Source: Lentibacillus juripiscarius JCM 12147
GTDB lineage: Bacteria > Bacillota > Bacilli > Bacillales_D > Amphibacillaceae
Length of the DNA: 34,805 nucleotides
Direction: 5' to 3'
Assembly: GCA_001311805.1 (NCBI GenBank)
Contig: BBCA01000031.1
Span: 1 to 34,805, forward strand
Within the stretch, counting starts at the first letter, position 1, and each line of letters begins with the position of its first letter. A model generated the notes under the pieces. It was not told where the DNA came from. It worked only from the letters and a program-made list of their open reading frames with translations, and searched no databases. Of this stretch, positions 1 to 8,763 are shown piece by piece. The translations under genes and the position numbers were made by a program.

Positions 1-31
1 TTTTTAGGGTGTAACTTTTTAAAATTTACCC

Positions 32-58
32 TTGATTTTTCTAAAAAACCTTTATAAT
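32..58 (+). promoter_or_regulatory. Candidate promoter ahead of the 5S-tRNA operon
   Basis: TTGATT at 32-37 and a perfect TATAAT at 53-58 are separated by only 15 bases, shorter than the preferred 17. The position, about 100 bases before the 5S gene, would let the 5S-tRNA cluster be transcribed without a 16S-23S unit. No 23S 3' end is visible in bases 1-157, but a 23S gene could end just left of the window. Confidence 0.45.
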
Positions 59-157
59 GTTTATTGGCATGAAGAAATCAGCCGATCACTTGGTTACGGG
101 AGTGGCTTTGACTACTCACTTCTACCTTGCGGATGGCAAAACCATTAACAAATTCAG

Positions 158-274
158 GTCTGGCGGCAATAGCGGAGAGGATACACCTGTTCCCATGCCG
201 AACACAGAAGTTAAGCTCTCCAGCGCCGATGGTAGTTGGGGCCTTGCCCCTGCGAGAGTAGGACGCCGCCAGGC
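158..274 (+). rRNA. rrf: 5S ribosomal RNA
   Basis: The 117-base gene has the bacterial 5S core CCCATGCCGAACACAGAAGT and the closing segment GAGAGTAGGACGCCGCC. Its two ends (GTCTGGCGGC and GCCGCCAGGC) pair to form helix I. It is the first gene of a 5S-tRNA cluster, 17 bases before tRNA-Asn. Ends are set from the helix and may be off by one or two bases. Confidence 0.95.
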
Positions 275-291
275 AATTCCATTTGGATTAT

Positions 292-366
292 TCCACAGTA
301 GCTCAGTGGTAGAGCTATCGGCTGTTAACCGATCGGTCGCAGGTTCGAATCCTGCCTGTGGAGCCA
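292..366 (+). tRNA. tRNA-Asn (GTT)
   Basis: Acceptor arm TCCACAG pairs with CTGTGGA, the anticodon loop carries GTT, the T arm contains GGTTCGAATCC, and the 3' CCA is encoded. First tRNA of the cluster, as in Bacillus trnD-type clusters. Confidence 0.96.
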
Positions 367-367
367 T

Positions 368-459
368 GGAGAGCTGTCCGAGTGGTCGAAGGAGCACGAT
401 TGGAAATCGTGTAGGCCGCTATCGTGGTCTCGAGGGTTCGAATCCCTCGCTCTCCGCCA
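368..459 (+). tRNA. tRNA-Ser (GGA)
   Basis: Class II tRNA with a long variable arm. Acceptor GGAGAGC pairs with GCTCTCC. The anticodon stem CACGA/TCGTG encloses loop TTGGAAA with anticodon GGA. CCA is encoded. Starts one base after tRNA-Asn. Confidence 0.95.
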
Positions 460-476
460 TTGAGATTTTAAATCCT

Positions 477-551
477 GGCCCGTTGGTCAAGCGGTTAAGA
501 CACCGCCCTTTCACGGCGGTAACACGGGTTCGAGTCCCGTACGGGTCATCA
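477..551 (+). tRNA. tRNA-Glu (TTC)
   Basis: Acceptor GGCCCGT pairs with ACGGGTC (one G-T pair). Anticodon TTC lies in loop CTTTCAC between CCGCC and GGCGG. The three bases after discriminator A548 read TCA, not CCA, so the 3' end probably needs the CCA-adding enzyme; the mature transcript body is 477-548. Confidence 0.94.
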
Positions 552-612
552 CCTATTTCAAGGATATAGATGTAAGCATGTCATTTACATGCAATCGCAC
601 ATCCTGTGCGTC

Positions 613-688
613 GGAGGATTAGCTCAGCCGGGAGAGCACTTGCCTTACAAGCAAGGGGTCGCAGGTTCGAACCCTGCATCCTCCACCA
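613..688 (+). tRNA. tRNA-Val (TAC)
   Basis: Acceptor GGAGGAT pairs with ATCCTCC, anticodon TAC lies between CTTGC and GCAAG, T arm GGTTCGAACC, encoded CCA. Confidence 0.95.
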
Positions 689-707
689 TATTTCTTCTTA
701 TTCATAT

Positions 708-784
<77 letters not shown>

Positions 785-868
785 ATAATTCAATTCACTA
801 CGCCGAATAGACATCAATGTTAATTGAATATAGTAGTGCTTTGGAGTGCAACCAAAATGATTTAATCT

Positions 869-945
869 GGTCCGGTAGTTCAGTTGGTTAGAATGCCTGC
901 CTGTCACGCAGGAGGTCGCGGGTTCGAGTCCCGTCCGGACCGCCA
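869..945 (+). tRNA. tRNA-Asp (GTC)
   Basis: Acceptor GGTCCGG pairs with CCGGACC, anticodon GTC between CCTGC and GCAGG, T arm GGTTCGAGTCC, encoded CCA. Confidence 0.95.
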
Positions 946-984
946 TTTTAAAAAGTATAAATAATACATAGAATGTTATTTCAC

Positions 985-1060
<76 letters not shown>

Positions 1061-1079
1061 TTTGAAGTTAAGTCAATAT

Positions 1080-1165
1080 GGAGGGGTAGCGAAGTTGGCC
1101 AAACGCGGCGGACTGTAAATCCGCTCCCTCAGGGTTCGGGGGTTCGAGTCCCTCCCCCTCCACCA
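1080..1165 (+). tRNA. tRNA-Tyr (GTA)
   Basis: Class II tRNA. Acceptor GGAGGGG pairs with CCCCTCC, anticodon GTA in loop CTGTAAA between CGGA and TCCG, long variable arm, encoded CCA. In B. subtilis trnD a tRNA-Thr sits between Phe and Tyr; it is absent here. Confidence 0.95.
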
Positions 1166-1175
1166 TTTATTTCAT

Positions 1176-1248
1176 AGGGGTATAGTTTAATGGCAAAACG
1201 AAGGTCTCCAAAACCTTTGATGTGGGTTCGATTCCTACTACCCCTCCA
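1176..1248 (+). tRNA. tRNA-Trp (CCA), discriminator base apparently missing
   Basis: Acceptor AGGGGTA pairs with TACCCCT and the anticodon loop CTCCAAA carries CCA. After T1245 the sequence goes directly to CCA. The usual discriminator G73, a recognition base for bacterial TrpRS, has no counterpart. Either one G has been lost from the sequence or C1246 serves as base 73 without an encoded CCA. Given the many one-base losses in this window, a sequence error is likely. Confidence 0.9.
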
Positions 1249-1261
1249 TAATTTACATTAT

Positions 1262-1338
1262 GGCGGTCGTGGCGAAGTGGTTAACGCACCGGATTGTGGC
1301 TCCGGCATTCGTGGGTTCGATCCCCACCGGTCGCCCCA
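1262..1338 (+). tRNA. tRNA-His (GTG)
   Basis: Anticodon GTG lies between CCGGA and TCCGG. The extra 5' G (G-1, base 1262) opposite C73 that marks histidine tRNAs is present; acceptor GCGGTCG pairs with CGGTCGC. CCA encoded. Confidence 0.95.
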
Positions 1339-1353
1339 TTACAATTATTATAT

Positions 1354-1428
1354 TGGGCTATAGCCAAGCGGTAAGGCATCGGGTTTTGATCCCGTGATTC
1401 CCAGGTTCGAATCCTGGTAGCCCAGCCA
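1354..1428 (+). tRNA. tRNA-Gln (TTG)
   Basis: Acceptor TGGGCTA pairs with TAGCCCA, anticodon TTG in loop TTTTGAT, T arm GGTTCGAATCC, encoded CCA. Confidence 0.95.
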
Positions 1429-1434
1429 TTACAA

Positions 1435-1509
1435 GCGGAAGTAGTTCAGTGGTAGAACACCACCTTGCCAAGGTGGGGGTCGCGGGTTCGAATCCCGTCT
1501 TCCGCTCCA
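1435..1509 (+). tRNA. tRNA-Gly (GCC)
   Basis: Acceptor GCGGAAG pairs with CTTCCGC, anticodon GCC between CACCT and AGGTG, T arm GGTTCGAATCC, discriminator T, encoded CCA. Confidence 0.95.
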
Positions 1510-1530
1510 TTTTCTTTTATCTTTCCTTTT

Positions 1531-1604
<74 letters not shown>

Positions 1605-1618
1605 AAATTGAACTATAC

Positions 1619-1700
1619 GCCGATGTGGCGGAATTGGCAGACGCGCACGACTCAAAATCGTGTTCCTACGGGAGTGTGGGTTCGAGCCCCACCATCGGTA
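1619..1700 (+). tRNA. tRNA-Leu (CAA)
   Basis: Class II tRNA. Acceptor GCCGATG pairs with CATCGGT, anticodon CAA in loop CTCAAAA between CACGA and TCGTG, T arm GTGGG/CCCAC. Discriminator A1700 is followed by TCT, so CCA is not encoded. Last gene of the cluster; the second Leu tRNA of B. subtilis trnD is absent. Confidence 0.94.
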
Positions 1701-1719
1701 TCTCCATAAACGTTATTAT

Positions 1720-1753
1720 GACGGCGTTCTAGCGGACTAGGACGTCGTTTTTT
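1720..1753 (+). terminator. Terminator of the 5S-tRNA operon
   Basis: A 13-bp stem (GACGGCGTTCTAG with CTAGGACGTCGTT, including G-T pairs) closes a CGGA loop and runs into six T residues ending at 1753. Confidence 0.9.
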
Positions 1754-2061
1754 CGTGTCTTTTCACGGAAGATTGTACGAAAATTAGTCGTATGCCTAAA
1801 CGTCTTTCCTTTGTATGAACAGAGGGGAGGCATTTTTTCTACGGGCAGCCGTAGAAGCAATGACTTAACACCGTCGTAGTTCAAATCTGTCAGACGTTGA
1901 AGAGCTCCCGTTTCACCTGGTGGCGGACTCGGCGCTGTCGTTGGCTGCATTAAACGAAACGGAAAACGAATCTAGCATTATATGATATAATAAATTCTGA
2001 TTTGACTAGACTAGTTAATGTTGACAGTAATATTTGTTACAACAATAAGGGTGGAATTATA
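1754..2061. other. Intergenic region with candidate MFS promoter and operator
   Basis: No convincing gene. A short hairpin CTACGG-GCAG-CCGTAG lies at 1839-1854. An extended -10 element TGATATAAT lies at 1983-1991. Just downstream, at 2005-2015, is a perfect inverted repeat ACTAG-A-CTAGT, well placed to act as a repressor operator in the 5' leader of the MFS gene. The operator role is inference from position and symmetry. Confidence 0.4.
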
Positions 2062-3218
2062 TTGAAGTTAAATAAAGTACTACCTACTCTTTTTTAGTTA
2101 TGTTTCTTGTCATGGTTGGCTTTGGGATTATTATTCCGGTCCTCCCATTTTATGCAGAGGAACTGGGAGCCACACCTACTGAACTTGGGTTACTAATGGC
2201 TGTTTATTCGTTCATGCAGTTTATATTTGCACCAATGTGGGGGCGGATTTCTGACAGAGTTGGTCGTAAGCCGGTGATTATGATCGGTATTTTGGACTCT
2301 CCCTATCTTTTTCATGCTGGCGCTGTCTGCAAATTTATGGATGCTATTTGCTGCCAGGATTATTGGCGGTATATTATCAGCTGCAAATATGCCAACGGTG
2401 CAAGCTTATGTTGCAGACATAACGGCAGATGAAGAACGTGGGAAGGGAATGGGAATCATAGGGGCTGCCACTGGACTTGGTTTTATTTGCGGGCCGGCAA
2501 TTGGCGGGGTTTTCACAAATATAAACTTACAAGCCCCTTTTTATATATCCGGGATTTTATCATTCTTAACAATGATTCTGGTTTTATTTGTGCTAAAAGA
2601 ATCAATACATCTTTCAACAAATAAAGCCACACCGAAAAATAAATTATCATGGGCAAAAGTTTTCGTGGACCATTATCGATGCTATATTTTCTGCAATTTT
2701 TATTTCACTGTCGTTATCCGGTCTAGAAGCAACGTTTGCTTATTTTGCAGCAGAAACGGCAGGACTTGGTGCCGTCACATTAGGTTATATTTTTATGATT
2801 ATGGGACTGGCTAGTGCAGCTGTTCAAGGATCAATGGGAAGATTAACAAAAATATGGGGAAGCGGTCATTATTCAGATGGGTATTCTCATTTCAGCGATT
2901 GGTTTTGGACTTATCCTTTTCACCCAAAACTTCACTACTGCTGCTATTTTCCTGGCCGTCTTTGGCATCGGAAATGGTGTAATCAGGCCTAGCGTTTCTT
3001 CCTTACTAACAAAGCAAAGTAAAACAGGACATGGAATTGTAACTGGATACTTATCTTCATTTGATTCACTCGGGAGAATTATAGGACCCGTGCTGGGAGG
3101 ACTACTGTATTCCATCACTATTGGTTTACCTTATATTTCCGGTGTTTTCCTATCCTTTATGGCATATACCCTATTTCAGGTTTATTCCTCCAAGTCGAGG
3201 CAGGCAGAAACTCGCTAA
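2062..3218 (+). CDS. MFS drug-efflux-type transporter (frame-interrupted)
   Basis: A major facilitator superfamily membrane pump of about 385 aa and 12 membrane helices, resembling the NorA/TetA-like multidrug efflux group. The substrate cannot be told. The start is TTG at 2062, seven bases after AAGGGTGG. Visible family signs are GFGIIIPVLPFYAEELG in helix 1, the loop 2-3 motif GRISDRVGRKPV, and the helix 5 motif GFICGPAIGG. The gene is split by five probable length errors: short T runs at 2090-2095, 2290-2293 and 2308-2312, an extra A at 2655-2658 and an extra G at 2856-2859. With these repaired the whole span is one open frame. A palindrome at 2005-2015 may be its operator; a strong terminator follows at 3259. 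Confidence 0.85.
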
Positions 3219-3258
3219 GCATCTGTCAAACAATACTTCATAAATGATGTTTTACATT

Positions 3259-3307
3259 GGTTGCTCTTCCGCTAGCGATATAGCGAAAGAGCAGCCTTTT
3301 GTTTTTT
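3259..3307 (+). terminator. Terminator after the MFS gene
   Basis: A 16-bp stem (left arm GGTTGCTCTTCCGCTA, right arm TAGCGAAAGAGCAGCC, with G-T pairs) is followed by CTTTTGTTTTTT. It separates the MFS gene from the convergent aldo/keto reductase gene. Confidence 0.88.
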
Positions 3308-3318
3308 AATAGATTCTC

Positions 3319-4159
3319 TTAGAATTCTTCATAAACAGCAGGATCCTGATTATTCATACGGCCATCCGGGCGTGTCAGTTTGTCGAATGCCACCATATCA
3401 TCATTATCCAAATTAAAATCAAAGATTGACAGGTTTTCCAGTTGTCGTTTTGGTGATGCGGATTTTGGAATAGGTACAGAACCGAGCTGATAATGCCAGC
3501 GCAGGATAACCTGTGAAGCAGTCTTGTTATGTTTGTCCGCGACTAGTTTGATCGTATCGTTACTGAATACATCATTCGTACGCGCTAACGGACTCCACGA
3601 TTCAGTTGCCACACCGTGTTCATCGTGCCATTGGCGTTGCTGTTTCTGATTAAAGAAAGGATGAAGCTCGACTTGATTAATGCTTGGCAGTACGCCTGTC
3701 TCTTTTTCAAGCCGTTCCATGTGCTCCGGCAAAAGTTCGAAACACCGATGGAGCGGATCAATCCCCATTTTTTGCATCAATCAGGGCTTGCCATGCTTCA
3801 ACATAGTGATCCTGATTAGGATTTGGCCAATGGATCAGATATAGATCATAATAATCCAGGCTAGCCCGGTAAAGTGATTCTTGAATAGCCTTCACAGCTT
3901 TCTCATAAGTATGGTAACGTCCAGGAAGTTTCGATGCAATGCGCAATTCCTCCCGTGGTACGGATGTCCGCTGTAGTGCTGCCCCGACTGTCCCCTCATT
4001 TTCATAATTGTAGGCTGAATCAATCAAACGATAGCCATTGTCAATCGCACCGGCAATAGCGGCTGCACCGTCATTTCCCCACAGTTTATACGTCCCGAAG
4101 CCAATTGCCGGTATACGCGTGCCGTCATTCAGTGTGATTTCAGGTATCTGGCTTGTCAT
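3319..4159 (-). CDS. Aldo/keto reductase (frame-interrupted)
   Basis: NADPH-dependent cytosolic reductase of about 280 aa, of the class that includes B. subtilis YvgN and YtbE (methylglyoxal and other aldehydes or ketones). The catalytic tetrad can be seen: Asp and Tyr in DSAYNYENE, Lys in ASKLPG, His in LIHWPNP. The C-terminal half has the cofactor-loop segment SVPIPKSASP. The start ATG at 4159 follows GGGAGGCAAATA. Two probable one-base losses split it: the T run at 3768-3773 and the A run at 3731-3734 (plus strand). Repair restores the family segment SIGVSNFLPEHMERLE. Monocistronic and convergent with the MFS gene. Confidence 0.9.
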
Positions 4160-4466
4160 TATTTGCCTCCCTCTGTTTTGGATATCTGCTCTAAACTTGG
4201 TGTATATGCTAATATACTACCATATTGTCATTAAGGTTGTTATTATAACGCCTATGAACGGCCATGTTACAACCGGGAGCTTTTAAAGTGGTGTTTGGAT
4301 TCAACCGGAGTGTACGATCAGCATCTATCACAAGGCCATTTCGGGTTCAAGCATCAGTTTTGAGGGGGGCATTATAAAATGGCATCCCGTACGAAACAGG
4401 ATGCCATTAATTCTTAGGTAAAATCCTCCTATCGAGCATTCAAGGAGAATATATCAACAATGACTT
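4160..4466. other. Intergenic region, no gene seen
   Basis: It contains the upstream region of the aldo/keto reductase (a possible minus-strand TATAAT near 4240-4250) and a G-rich block, GAGGGGGGCATTATAAAA, at 4362-4379 that recurs in similar form at 10942-10961. No ORF with a ribosome site is visible. Confidence 0.4.
4378..4408 (-). terminator. Probable terminator of the membrane transporter gene
   Basis: A perfect 10-bp stem AATGGCATCC/GGATGCCATT encloses an 11-base loop. On the minus strand it is followed by TTATAAT-type sequence with a weak T content, so termination may be inefficient. Confidence 0.55.
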
Positions 4467-5893
4467 TTAGAAGAACAGCAATGCACAAACCATTGTAACA
4501 AGAAGACCAATGATGACAGGGATAAAGCTTTTTCGGACTAGGTCAATGACGGATATTTTGGCAAAGCCTGCGATGGCGATGATTGGTGACCATGCGACAA
4601 GTGTACCGCCGCCTACCCAAATGGCACCGATTTGGCCGATGGAAGCAAGTGTTGTTGGGTCCATTCCCGTTGATGAAGCCAATGCTTCTGAAAGCGAACC
4701 GATTAATGGCAGGGCAGAGAATCCAGACCCATCAAGACCGGAAACCATCCCTAAAATCAACACACCTAATGCTGTGAAGAAGCCGTTATTTGGAATATAC
4801 GCCTGACTTTCCTGAACTAAGTCAAATAGGAAAGAAGGTGTCGTTTCTGGGTCTGTACCGAAAATCTGACCTGCCAGCTCGCCGCTTCCAATAAAGAAAA
4901 ACGCGGCAACAGGGATAACGAGACCCATTACTTTAAAGGCAAATACGAAGCCGTTAACGATATGATCGCTAACTTCCTGTAACGTTTTTTGTAGTCGCGG
5001 AACAGTGACATGATAATAATTAAGAGGATCGCTGTACCGCCAACAAGGGAAGAACCAGCCCCTTCTTCAATTGCTGGTACGACATCAGAGAATGTTGCCA
5101 CAACTACATACGTGACAATGACTACAAAGATTGCAGGAACGAGAAAAGCAAACACTGGACTGTATTTACCTTTTTTAACTTCGGTTTCATCTGCACTAAT
5201 GTTTAAGTCATTGTCTCCGCTATGTTCCCATTCGGTAAGGTTTTGTTTCGCTGGTTTTTTAATGGATTTGCGAACAATCAAATAAGCAATGGTTAGAGAA
5301 ACTGCCCCGGTAACCAGGGACAAAATTAATGTTTGCTCCCCAATAGCACTAGCTTTAAGTACACTGCTGCTGGAAGCAGTTAATTCGGGTGCAACTTTCA
5401 GAATAAAGTCGGATGATAGTGCCATCCCATGACCAGCAAGTGAAATCGCAACCGCAGCCCCGATTGGTGAAAGTCCAGCTTGAATAGCTACTGGAATTAA
5501 TAGTGCTCCAATCAGTGGAACTGCTGGTGCTGGCCAGAAGAATAACGATAAAAAGTACGTGACGACGACAAGTACCCAAAAAGATAATGTTCCGTTTTTC
5601 ATTACTTTTTGGAAAGGAAGAACCATTTGCTCCTCAGCGCCAATTGACTTAATTGACCTTAGCAGTGCTGTCATAATTGCGATGATTAAGAAGATGTTAA
5701 ACAGCTCAGCTGCGGCAGTTAAGTTTGCATTGAAAATTGCCTGAATACCATCCATGAAAGACCCAGTAAAGGACCAAGCGACGAAAAAACTCATGACTAA
5801 TGCCGGAACGACAACATTTTGTCTGAACAACATCGTTAGAATGATCAACAATGTCCCAGCTAAATATAACCAATGTGCCAATGTTAATTCCAT
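4467..5893 (-). CDS. Polytopic membrane transporter, ion-transporter-like (frame-interrupted)
   Basis: A very hydrophobic protein of about 475 aa with roughly 11-13 membrane segments and one charged cytoplasmic loop near residues 225-250. The pattern (two halves, helix-breaking segments such as WPAPAVPLIGALLIP and SGLDGSGFSALPLIGSL, and a WVGGGTLVAWSP segment) recalls the ion-transporter superfamily of GntP/NhaC/DASS type carriers, but I cannot name the substrate. The start chosen is ATG 5893, eleven bases after GGAGGAG; an upstream in-frame ATG at 5932 lacks a ribosome site. A single probable A loss (plus-strand T run 4985-4990) splits the gene near residue 302. No partner gene lies beside it, so it is probably monocistronic. 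Confidence 0.75.
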
Positions 5894-6140
5894 GATTAAT
5901 ATTTCTCCTCCAGGAATATAGAAATAAATCAACCACTTTCCAATGACAGCATATGTGGCTTTTTAGGCGGGTGTGAATGCCTGAGGTTAGGACGACGACC
6001 GGTTAACAAGACCGTCTTATGATATTTAGCACATCAAGTGCCTCTTGGCGGTGTTAACAGAAAGAATCGATAACAAAGTGAAACGAACCTACCTTCACAT
6101 CGTTGTCCGTGATACGAATGAGCCATAATGAAGCTTCACT

Positions 6141-7053
6141 TTATTCAATTGTTTTGAAATGGCTTAATTTGAAAGCGACCGAGTTTGAAAATCTAAAACT
6201 TAAACATTCTCCAAGTAAACGAATAGTTAAAACATCCTCACCTTCCCTATAGATATCCTCTAAAATTGGGTAGACAAATTTGTCAAAATAAGGTTTTTGA
6301 TCTTTTGGGGAATGTTTTTTTGATACCTGATTTTAAGAAGTTTACAAATTCTGTTCCAGCACTCTTCTGCTTTTTCTTGATTGACCCTTAGCTCTTCTGC
6401 TCTTTTTTGTCTTGCGATTGTTTCTTGCCTTACTTCTTCTTTTGCTTGACTATGGCCAAGTTTCAATAAAATTTAATGTCCATCTTTCCAACTTTTTGTT
6501 CGAGTTCTATTGGATATTCAGTAACAATAAAATCTCCAATAATATCATCATCATAAATTAATTGTGCAATCTCAGATGCTGTCTGATATTGTCCTGTTAA
6601 TGTTAAATACTGGTTTGTTTTATTTGCTTCTTGTTCTCTTAACTTTGCATATTCAAGAAGTAGTTCATTTTCTTCTGCCAAAAGTTGTGCGATTGTTTCT
6701 TCCACTTGTATAGCAACCCATGACCCCGTGAAATCATGCAGCTCACTTGAGTAATAGTCATGAAACATACCCATTCCGTCTACAAAAGACGGATGGCTTA
6801 AACCATTATATTCATTTTCTATAAAACTATCTAAAGATGTATAATCTTTAACATTAAATGTGCTTTTTGTATTGTTGGTTTCACCGGATGTATCCCATGG
6901 CGGATCAAATTCAAACGTAATATCTGTTCTTGTTCGAGTTAAAAATACTTTTGAAATCCAGACTGCCACTTGTTGAATATATTTTTGATTATTCTTATTT
7001 GCATGTTCAGCAGTTCTTTCTATTAATAAATCGATTAATTCCTGCTTAACCAT
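6141..7053 (-). CDS. Hypothetical protein, 304 aa, coiled-coil C-terminal half
   Basis: I do not recognise this family. The protein is acidic and soluble, with no signal peptide or membrane segment. Residues 120-165 and 195-235 are rich in Glu, Lys and Ala and probably form coiled coils (for example QAKEEVRQETIARQKRAEEL). The start ATG 7053 follows an excellent ribosome site, GAGGTGATC, eight bases away. Two probable base losses (plus-strand A run 6468-6471 and T run 6315-6321) cut it into three pieces. The last piece, encoding PYFDKFVYPILEDIYREGE and ending at a TAA at 6141, has no start of its own and is missed by ordinary ORF calling. A minus-strand TATAAT near 7115-7120 may be its promoter. 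Confidence 0.7.
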
Positions 7054-7450
7054 AAACAGATCACCTCAGAAATGAAAGAGTATAGGACTGTGTATTATGT
7101 TCACCTTTTTTATTATACTTTAACTTTGATAAAAAGGAGATGTAAAAATATAAACAACATAATATTCTGCATTATGTTAAAATACAGGATGTAACAACAG
7201 AGAAGCCAATCTTGTAAAATTGATTTTTGAAAGGAAGAATAAACTTAATGCTTAGGGTTGTTGTATCAGGGGAGGGTATTGTTTCGTGATTGGGAAATGA
7301 TGTAGAAACCCTGTGGTATAACATCAATATGGGGAAGTCCGGCATTAAGCGGCTTGAATCGAAATAATCTTGTTTAAATTGCTCCCTGTTCATAATATCA
7401 CCCTTATATGGTTATTCTATTTTTAACGGATAAGGAAGGCAGGGATCTGA
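7054..7450. other. Intergenic region with symmetric site
   Basis: Between the 304-aa gene (minus) and the antiporter gene (plus). Besides a doubtful small ORF it holds a perfect 8-bp inverted repeat, AACATAAT-ATTCTGC-ATTATGTT, at 7156-7178. The symmetry suits a dimeric repressor site, but nothing in the sequence says which regulator. Confidence 0.4.
7172..7393 (-). CDS. Doubtful small ORF, 73 aa
   Basis: An ATG at 7393 is preceded by AAGGGTGATATT, a reasonable ribosome site, and the frame is open for 73 codons. The protein has no recognised motif or membrane segment and its 3' end runs into the inverted repeat at 7156-7178. It may be a small unknown gene or chance. I see no homology I can name. 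Confidence 0.22.
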   Translation of the reverse strand: MNREQFKQDYFDSSRLMPDFPILMLYHRVSTSFPNHETIPSPDTTTLSIKFILPFKNQFYKIGFSVVTSCILT

Positions 7451-8509
7451 ATGATGGATAAAATATTAACAGTTCTAGGCGTGATTGGAGTGCCAATCTC
7501 AGTCGCTGGATCCATCTTTCATTGGTCAGCTTTAATCATGTTTATCGTGTACTGTTTAACAATTATTGCTTTAGCTGCTATTATCGGAAGGGCGACTGAA
7601 AGCCTGGCAATCGTTATGGGACCGAGAATAGGCGGTTTACTCAATGCGACGTTGGTAATGCTGTGGAACTGATTATTTCGATTTTTGCGCTTAAAGCGGG
7701 GCTTATTAGTATTGTTTTAGCCTCATTGACGGGGTCGGTATTGGGAAATTTACTTCTTGTGGCCGGTCTTCTTTTTTTGTTGGTGGTTTGAAATATAAAC
7801 GCCAATCTTTCAACGTGCAGGAGGCACAGCATAACGCAGGACTGCTTATTTTTGCTGTCATTGTCGCATTTGTTATTCCAGAAGTATTTACACATACGAT
7901 GAATGACCAGGAAACAATGATCATTAGCGTTGGTATTTCCATCATTTTAATCCTGTTATATTTGGCAGCGCTGCTATTTAAATTTGTAACACATCGCGGT
8001 GTTTACCAGAATAATGATAAAACAAATGGGAGCCATCAGGAAGAAGAAAATCCAGAATGGGGCAAAATAAAAGCAATGGTGATATTGGCAATTGCAACTA
8101 TAGCTGTTGCCTATGTCTCAGAACATCTTGTTGACACATTCGATGTGGTCGGAGAGGCGTTGGATGGTCAGAATTATTTATTGGCGTTATTATTGTAGCA
8201 ATCGTTGGAAATGCTGCAGAACATGCATCAGCAGTCATCATGGCTTATAAAATAAATGGAAGTAGCTATGGAAATTGCTGTCGGCTCAACACTTCAAGTA
8301 GCAATGTTTGTTCTGCCGATTCTTGTTTTGCTGTCACTTATCTTTTCAACATCGATGTCACTTGTTTTCACGTGGCCTGAATTAATTAGTATGGTGGCAG
8401 CAGTATTGTTGATGACTATACTTTCAAATGATGGCGATTCAAATTGGTTTGACGGAGCAGTATTATTGTCCGCTTATTTAATAATGGGGATTGGTTTTAT
8501 TTTGTGTGA
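7451..8509 (+). CDS. chaA: Ca2+/H+ antiporter, CaCA family (frame-interrupted)
   Basis: Membrane exchanger of the CaCA superfamily, about 354 aa, close to B. subtilis ChaA/YfkE (351 aa), which exports Ca2+ in exchange for protons. Both ion-binding alpha repeats are recognisable after repair: [16 protein letters not shown] with [13 protein letters not shown] in the first half, and [15 protein letters not shown] with [16 protein letters not shown] in the second, including the paired acidic residues (NAVE, NAAEH). About 11 membrane helices. Six probable one-base losses interrupt it: near 7652, 7769, 8160, 8249, 8254 and 8495. The last restores a normal C-terminus GIGFYFV ending at 8509, so the stop 19 bases further down is probably not real. 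Confidence 0.9.
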
Positions 8510-8540
8510 GATTCACACTATGCCCTGAATTTACTACACA

Positions 8541-8585
8541 ACCCGCCGCTTATTACCTCATAAGAGAGTGAAGCGGCGGGTTTTT
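8541..8585 (+). terminator. Terminator after the antiporter gene
   Basis: A 10-bp GC-rich stem CCCGCCGCTT/AAGCGGCGGG is followed directly by five T residues. Confidence 0.9.
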
Positions 8586-8763
8586 CATTTAAAGTAACAG
8601 GTACCAGGACCTGCGGTATTGTGCTGTTTTGGAAAAAGAAGTTCCTCTTTGTACAGTGACGATTCACCCATATTGAGATGCAAATAAGCTGTGTGTGTCA
8701 AAAAATTTCAGCTTCCTGGACCTTTCACGATATCGTTCATTTCCTTATTGAAAACGAGAAGTT

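Noticed and set aside
4289..4360. Possible transposase remnant after the aldo/keto reductase promoter.
   Set aside because: No frame in either strand gives a recognisable transposase segment.
5940..6140. Possible T-box or riboswitch in the region upstream of the membrane transporter gene.
   Set aside because: There is an AAAGTGAA/TTCACTTT inverted repeat, but no T-box sequence, no recognisable riboswitch core and no terminator hairpin before the gene.
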